DNA of 33,658 nt from Ktedonobacteraceae bacterium (GTDB taxonomy: Bacteria; Chloroflexota; Ktedonobacteria; Ktedonobacterales; Ktedonobacteraceae): contig JADBKA010000018.1 in NCBI GenBank assembly GCA_014896635.1, positions 1 through 33,658 on the forward strand, read 5' to 3'. The position numbers were made by a program, and so were the translations under genes. Positions 30,866 to 33,658 of the stretch are shown piece by piece; position 1 is the stretch's first letter, and every line of letters begins with the position of its first letter. The notes beneath the pieces were generated by a model, which was not told where the DNA came from, ran no database searches, and was given only the letters and a program-made list of their open reading frames with translations.

Positions 30866-30933
30866 GTTCTGTGGGGCGACGCACTATTTGAGGATGACGC
30901 CCCTTCTCCTTTCTGCATTGAACCTGAATCCAT
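30862..30933 (-). CDS. Possible leader peptide coupled to rho
   Basis: A short frame from ATG 30931-30933 (or the internal ATG 30916-30918) gives 23 (or 18) residues, the shorter one reading [18 protein letters not shown]. Its TGA stop (30862-30864) overlaps the rho GTG as GTGA, the arrangement seen in translational coupling. Its own ribosome-binding site is weak (CAGG near the internal ATG). It may be a real leader peptide or a chance frame. Confidence 0.3.
   Translation of the reverse strand: MDSGSMQKGEGASSSNSASPHRT
30873..30912 (-). promoter_or_regulatory. rho leader hairpin with displaced Shine-Dalgarno sequence
   Basis: On the minus strand AAAGGAG (30906-30912) lies 40 nt before the GTG, too far to act directly. 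Between them a stem GGGGCG/CGCCCC (30898-30903, 30873-30878) would loop out 31 nt and leave 9 nt between the site and the start codon. This would make translation depend on folding. Confidence 0.35.
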
Positions 30934-31682
30934 ATACAGCTATTGAGGGAATTACACTCAGGGGGAACGTTCTCCCCTGCTTGAAAAACTTGTGGCGACA
31001 GGTTGTCTGATGAATGGTAAGAGGTGCCGGCCAGTGTACCAGAGACATTGTACAATACAAATCCCACTTTGGGAAGCTGTAAAACCTTCTGCACAGCGTG
31101 TGTGTGCCTTCAGAGTTTCAGAGTCAGGAAGAACGGCTTTCCGAAACCGCAGCAGGCTCATCAGACCAGCCTCTATCGACAATCGCAGTGAGCTGCCTCT
31201 CTCTGACGCTTGCACCTCCTTATGAGAGATGCAACTATCGTAGGGAATATTCGATTGCGAAGTACACCCCCACTACTGCCCAGAAGATACCGTAAACCGC
31301 GAGAGATGCCTACATGCTGCTATCGTTCCTGAAGCCACCTCAAGAGTACCACAAGCAGAAGAAGGCTGTCAAGTGATCGACTGAAATACCCGCATAGCCC
31401 TGTTCAGTCAGGGTATCTGCCGTCTATCATAAAGCGAATAGCCGGGTTTGTCAATCTCTGTGGTGCAATGGACGGAAACATCGCTTGCCTTTTTCCGTTA
31501 AGTTCATGTTTGAAGGGAAATAAATGGCACAATTGAGTCGTTATTTTATATATAACCGTGAAAACTATGAAGTATGCTACGGGCGAAAAGCCTTTTCGGA
31601 CCTGCACGGGTTAGGATGAATCGTGTACAATAGAGATAGCGATAGATAGAGAAGAAATACATTGAGGGAGAGAGGAATCAGC
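30934..31682. other. Gene-free stretch of about 750 bp upstream of rho
   Basis: This region separates divergent rho and the FtsB-like gene. Short frames on both strands lack ribosome-binding sites and recognisable domains. It should hold both promoters; ATTGTACAAT near 31046 and TACAAT near 31626 are possible -10 regions but without good -35 partners. An AT-rich patch (31510-31560) is present. Confidence 0.5.
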
Positions 31683-32186
31683 GTGCAGGATAATGCAGGG
31701 ACAGGGACAGGGATGTCACGGATGTCACGGCATACACCGCGTTCGGCCAGCAGCAGTGCAAGTATCACCGCGGCTGTCGGTATGGGCGAGACCGCCGGAC
31801 GCTTGCGAGCCAGGCGCCACTCATTTGTGACGCAAACGATCCTCTGGATCACCGGCCTTGTGTGTATAGCCTTTCTCATCGCATCGCTCGCGCAGGCCTG
31901 GTCCAACAGCCAGTTGATGCAACAGGTCCAGGCGGAACAACAGAAGTTGCAGCAGAAACAGGACCAGAACAAACAACTGGCGCTGGCCGCGAATTACTAC
32001 AGGCAGCCGGCGGTCATCGAGAAAGAAGCCCGGCAAAAGTTTGGCTATATTCGTCCAGGTGAACAGCCCGTTGTGATCGTTGGGGGCAGCAGCCAGCAAC
32101 CACCCAACGCCCAGCAGCGCCAGCAGAACAGACACTCACAGGGATTCTGGCTGGAATGGTGGAAAGTCTTTTTTGGTGACTGGTGA
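31683..32186 (+). CDS. FtsB/DivIC-like septum formation protein
   Basis: This 167-aa protein is a bitopic division protein of the FtsB/DivIC/FtsL type, which holds the septal peptidoglycan machinery together. The cytoplasmic N-terminus (1-50) is Ser/Arg-rich. One transmembrane helix (about 52-71) is followed by a Gln-rich coiled coil (74-103, with LMQQVQAEQQKLQQKQDQ) and the family close EKEARQKFGYIRPGE (113-127). The tail is Gln/Pro-rich. The GTG at 31683 was chosen: GGGAGAGAGG sits 7 nt before it, whereas the earlier TTG at 31662 overlaps that site. A 9-bp duplication (31712-31729) encodes MSRMSR. It is the window's second division function besides minCDE, but far from them. Confidence 0.85.
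   Translation: MQDNAGTGTGMSRMSRHTPRSASSSASITAAVGMGETAGRLRARRHSFVTQTILWITGLVCIAFLIASLAQAWSNSQLMQQVQAEQQKLQQKQDQNKQLALAANYYRQPAVIEKEARQKFGYIRPGEQPVVIVGGSSQQPPNAQQRQQNRHSQGFWLEWWKVFFGDW
31712..31729 (+). repeat. In-frame 9-bp tandem duplication in the FtsB-like gene
   Basis: GATGTCACG occurs twice (31712-31720, 31721-31729), giving the repeated Met-Ser-Arg in the cytoplasmic tail. Two copies of GGACAG lie just before it. Confidence 0.8.
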
Positions 32187-32206
32187 ACACAAAAAGTCCC
32201 TGGTAC

Positions 32207-32257
32207 TTGACAACATTTCTTGAGCAATGTATAACGTCTTTAAAAGAAACGTTATAC
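32207..32257 (+). promoter_or_regulatory. Promoter with 9-bp dyad upstream of a 48-aa membrane protein
   Basis: TTGACA (32207-32212) and TATAAC (32230-32235) are 17 bp apart. GTATAACGT (32229-32237) and ACGTTATAC (32249-32257) are perfect inverted repeats that cover the -10 box and the expected start near 32242. This is a typical place for a repressor operator. In RNA, only the part after the start would remain, so a DNA operator is likelier than a hairpin. Confidence 0.6.
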
Positions 32258-32287
32258 GCAAAGCCAACAATTGAACAGGAAGTGGCG

Positions 32288-32434
32288 ATGGCACAGCGGC
32301 GTCTTATCTGTACAATGCATACTCTCATGATTACCCGGCTCCAGCGCTGGCTGGAGCTTGCCGGTTTTGTTTGCCTTATGGGCTATATGCTTGTACTTAT
32401 GCTTACAGGCGCGCGCGTTTCGCAGAGTAGTTGA
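32288..32434 (+). CDS. 48-aa single-helix membrane protein
   Basis: This small protein has no recognised family. From the ATG at 32288, after AGGAAG, it has a basic N-terminus (RRLICTMHTLMITRLQRWLE) and one hydrophobic helix (about 24-40, ELAGFVCLMGYMLVLMLTG). A short polar tail follows, ending VSQSS, so the N-terminus should stay inside. The frame is open upstream to a GTG at 32183 that overlaps the FtsB-like stop, but the dedicated promoter lies between, so the short form is favoured. It is framed by its own promoter and a strong terminator, which argues that it is a real gene. Small proteins of this shape include stress peptides and type I toxins, but nothing here decides between them. Confidence 0.55.
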   Translation: MAQRRLICTMHTLMITRLQRWLELAGFVCLMGYMLVLMLTGARVSQSS

Positions 32435-32451
32435 TTAAATGCATTTATCCG

Positions 32452-32484
32452 GCGGGACGCGAAAACAGGCGTTCCGCTTTTTTT
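32452..32484 (+). terminator. Strong intrinsic terminator
   Basis: GCGGGACGC (32452-32460) pairs with GCGTTCCGC (32469-32477), 9 bp with one G-T pair, followed by seven T. It ends the 48-aa gene's transcript. Confidence 0.9.
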
Positions 32485-32571
32485 ATTATTCCAGAAAAAG
32501 GGATAGACAGTCTGATAATACAGGTCTGTTCCTGATCAAATCATTTTTATCGTTTGAAGGAGTAACTGGTA

Positions 32572-33351
32572 ATGCGTCCATTAATCGGAATCCCCTGTCA
32601 TGCAGGGTTACGTGCTCAGACAGATCGGCCCATCTATTACAACAATAGATCATACACGCACGCTGTGGAAAAAGCCGGTGGTGTTCCTATCTTGATTCCC
32701 GTGCTGGAAGATCTCAGGGCGCTGGAGGCGCTGTTGCCCCGCCTGGATGGCCTGCTGCTCTCTGGTGGCATCGACGTCGATCCACGCTATTACCAGGAAG
32801 AACCTCACCCGCTGCTGGGTGAGACAAATCCGCATCTTGATGCATTAGAATTAGCACTGGCAAAATGGGCTTTCAAAAATGATATTCCAACGCTGGGTAT
32901 TTGTCGCGGTATGCAATTATTGAATGTGGCGCTGGGCGGAAAACTCTACCAGGATCTGAGTGCTGAACAGGCAGCCAGTTTGCGCCATGCCAACTGGGAT
33001 TTGCCGCGCAATAAGCTGATTCATCACCTGTACCTCAAGGCGAGTTGCCGCCTGGAAAAAATCCTCGGCACGCGCAAAATTGCGGTCAACAGCCTGCATC
33101 ATCAGGCCGTGAAGGAGATTGGGCATGGGGTGGCGATCTGCGGGACTGCCGAGGATGGTGTGGCCGAGGCATTGGAGGTTCCTGCACACCGCTTTATGCT
33201 GGCTGTGCAGTGCCATCCCGAAGAGCTTTACACTGAACATCCCGCCTGGCTGAATCTTTTCAAAGCTCTCGTTGAGGCCAGCGTAGCACGCAGGGAGGAG
33301 GAGCGTCAACTGGAGACTATGCAGCCCATGCTTTCGGTCGCCAGCCTCTAG
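32572..33351 (+). CDS. Class I glutamine amidotransferase-like gamma-glutamyl hydrolase (PuuD-like)
   Basis: This 259-aa protein belongs to the peptidase C26 / gamma-glutamyl-GABA hydrolase family, which cleaves gamma-glutamyl conjugates such as those of polyamine breakdown. The catalytic nucleophile is C111 in LGICRGMQLLN (108-118), and the partners are H215 and E217 in VQCHPEE. SGGIDVDPRYY (64-74) and NSLHHQAV (173-180) are family marks. GAAGGAG sits 9 nt before the ATG. No other polyamine gene (puuA, puuB, puuC) is nearby, so the exact substrate is uncertain. A 9-bp duplication (33343-33360) straddles its stop codon. Confidence 0.92.
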   Translation: MRPLIGIPCHAGLRAQTDRPIYYNNRSYTHAVEKAGGVPILIPVLEDLRALEALLPRLDGLLLSGGIDVDPRYYQEEPHPLLGETNPHLDALELALAKWAFKNDIPTLGICRGMQLLNVALGGKLYQDLSAEQAASLRHANWDLPRNKLIHHLYLKASCRLEKILGTRKIAVNSLHHQAVKEIGHGVAICGTAEDGVAEALEVPAHRFMLAVQCHPEELYTEHPAWLNLFKALVEASVARREEERQLETMQPMLSVASL

Positions 33352-33360
33352 AGCCTCTAG
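33343..33360. repeat. 9-bp tandem duplication across a stop codon
   Basis: AGCCTCTAG occurs twice in a row (33343-33351, 33352-33360). The first copy contains the TAG stop of the preceding gene, and the second repeats it just downstream in the same frame. Confidence 0.85.
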
Positions 33361-33413
33361 CCGGCAAACCAGGACTCATCCCTTCCTTCTCCTCTCCGCT
33401 CGTGAGGAAATAG

Positions 33414-33658
33414 ATGGCTAAAGGACCACGCACTCAGGCAATGCGTGCGCTTGATGCGCTCAAAATTCCTTATAAAGTTCATACCTTTCCTGGTTCTTTT
33501 TGTTGTAGAACAAAAGTGGCCTGGTGTTTTCTCCCCATACCTTTCGGGGAAAAAACGGGTTTTCGGAGGCCCCCCGAAATCTATCAGGTCTCTTGCTTCT
33601 ACACTAAGGAGGTGGACCTTAGAATTGAGAAAAAGGGGGAAATGGGGACACCCCATGC
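33414..33658 (+). pseudogene. YbaK/prolyl-tRNA deacylase-like gene start interrupted by repeat DNA
   Basis: A good ribosome-binding site (GTGAGGAAA) and ATG begin a frame whose first 27 residues, with RTQAMRALDALKIPYKVHTF, match the N-terminus of YbaK-type Cys-tRNA(Pro) deacylases, which hydrolyse mischarged tRNA. After the codons ending near 33494 the match stops. The frame then reads through GC-rich repeat sequence (Cys/Arg/Pro-rich and unlike any deacylase) to the window end without a stop. The conserved Lys and Gly motifs of the catalytic domain are not reached. The rest of ybaK may continue beyond the repeat outside the window. Confidence 0.6.
33500..33658. repeat. GC-rich repeat, copy F, extending past the window
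   Basis: TTTCGGGG (33542-33549) and CCCCGAAA (33572-33579) form an 8-bp pair around an AACGGGTTTTCGGAGGCC core that resembles copies D and E. The window ends with GGGGACACCCC, the family's mini-palindrome, preceded by an A/G-rich lead (GAGAAAAAGGGGGAAAT). At about 160 bp or more this is the longest copy seen, and it lies inside ybaK. Confidence 0.6.

Overview
The window looks like chromosomal DNA of a soil-type Chloroflexota bacterium, most likely class Ktedonobacteria. This is inferred from the gene families (M1 peptidase with a HEAT tail, a large DUF4012 protein, an HTH regulator with TPR-like repeats, a complete minCDE set, Rho, heme A synthase) and from many short GC-rich intergenic repeats. 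No marker gene settles the taxonomy. GC content is moderate to high, and genes on both strands are packed in short operons or alone, often convergent with almost no gap.

Layout. 1-630: a GC-rich repeat copy and a DinB-like gene that lacks a start codon. 810-2384: a SigZ-like ECF sigma factor followed by arsenite methyltransferase ArsM, an arsenic-response pair. 2706-5075: minC, minD, minE (division-site placement). 5727-6377: a two-helix membrane protein of unknown function. 6532-8384: a two-domain VOC/extradiol dioxygenase-like protein converging on shikimate dehydrogenase AroE. 8588-10229: a NUDT19-like Nudix hydrolase and a LACTB2-like MBL hydrolase in one operon. 10237-11958: an ABC1/AarF/UbiB kinase-like protein. 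12477-12782: a small protein with a RiPP-leader-like N-terminus. 12852-18702: divergent M1 aminopeptidase-HEAT and HTH-DUF4012 genes. 18904-20890: a TIM-barrel sugar isomerase and an HTH/TPR regulator. 21095-24595: an M16 peptidase, CtaA and a SAM methyltransferase. 24690-25240: a hairpin-rich non-coding tract and a 53-aa ribbon-helix-helix-like gene with a consensus, apparently leaderless promoter. 25293-27690: an amidase and a DUF2785 protein. 27790-27861: tRNA-Thr(UGU). 28116-30865: a nucleotidyltransferase-fold protein and Rho on the minus strand. 31683-33351: an FtsB/DivIC-like protein, a 48-aa membrane protein with its own operator-like promoter, and a class I glutamine amidotransferase-like hydrolase. 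33414-end: a ybaK/prolyl-tRNA-deacylase start that runs into repeat DNA.

What stands out beyond ordinary genes: (1) a two-hairpin element found twice, each time in the 5' leader of a different gene in the same relative orientation, with compensatory base changes in its stem; (2) a family of at least seven GC-rich intergenic repeats, one of which interrupts ybaK; (3) at least five tandem duplications of exactly 9-bp units; (4) a rho leader with a coupled upstream ORF and a hairpin that could bridge a distant Shine-Dalgarno sequence; (5) a nested, strongly initiated nucleotidyltransferase start; (6) two small genes with consensus promoters overlapped by dyads. No CRISPR array, prophage or complete insertion sequence was seen.
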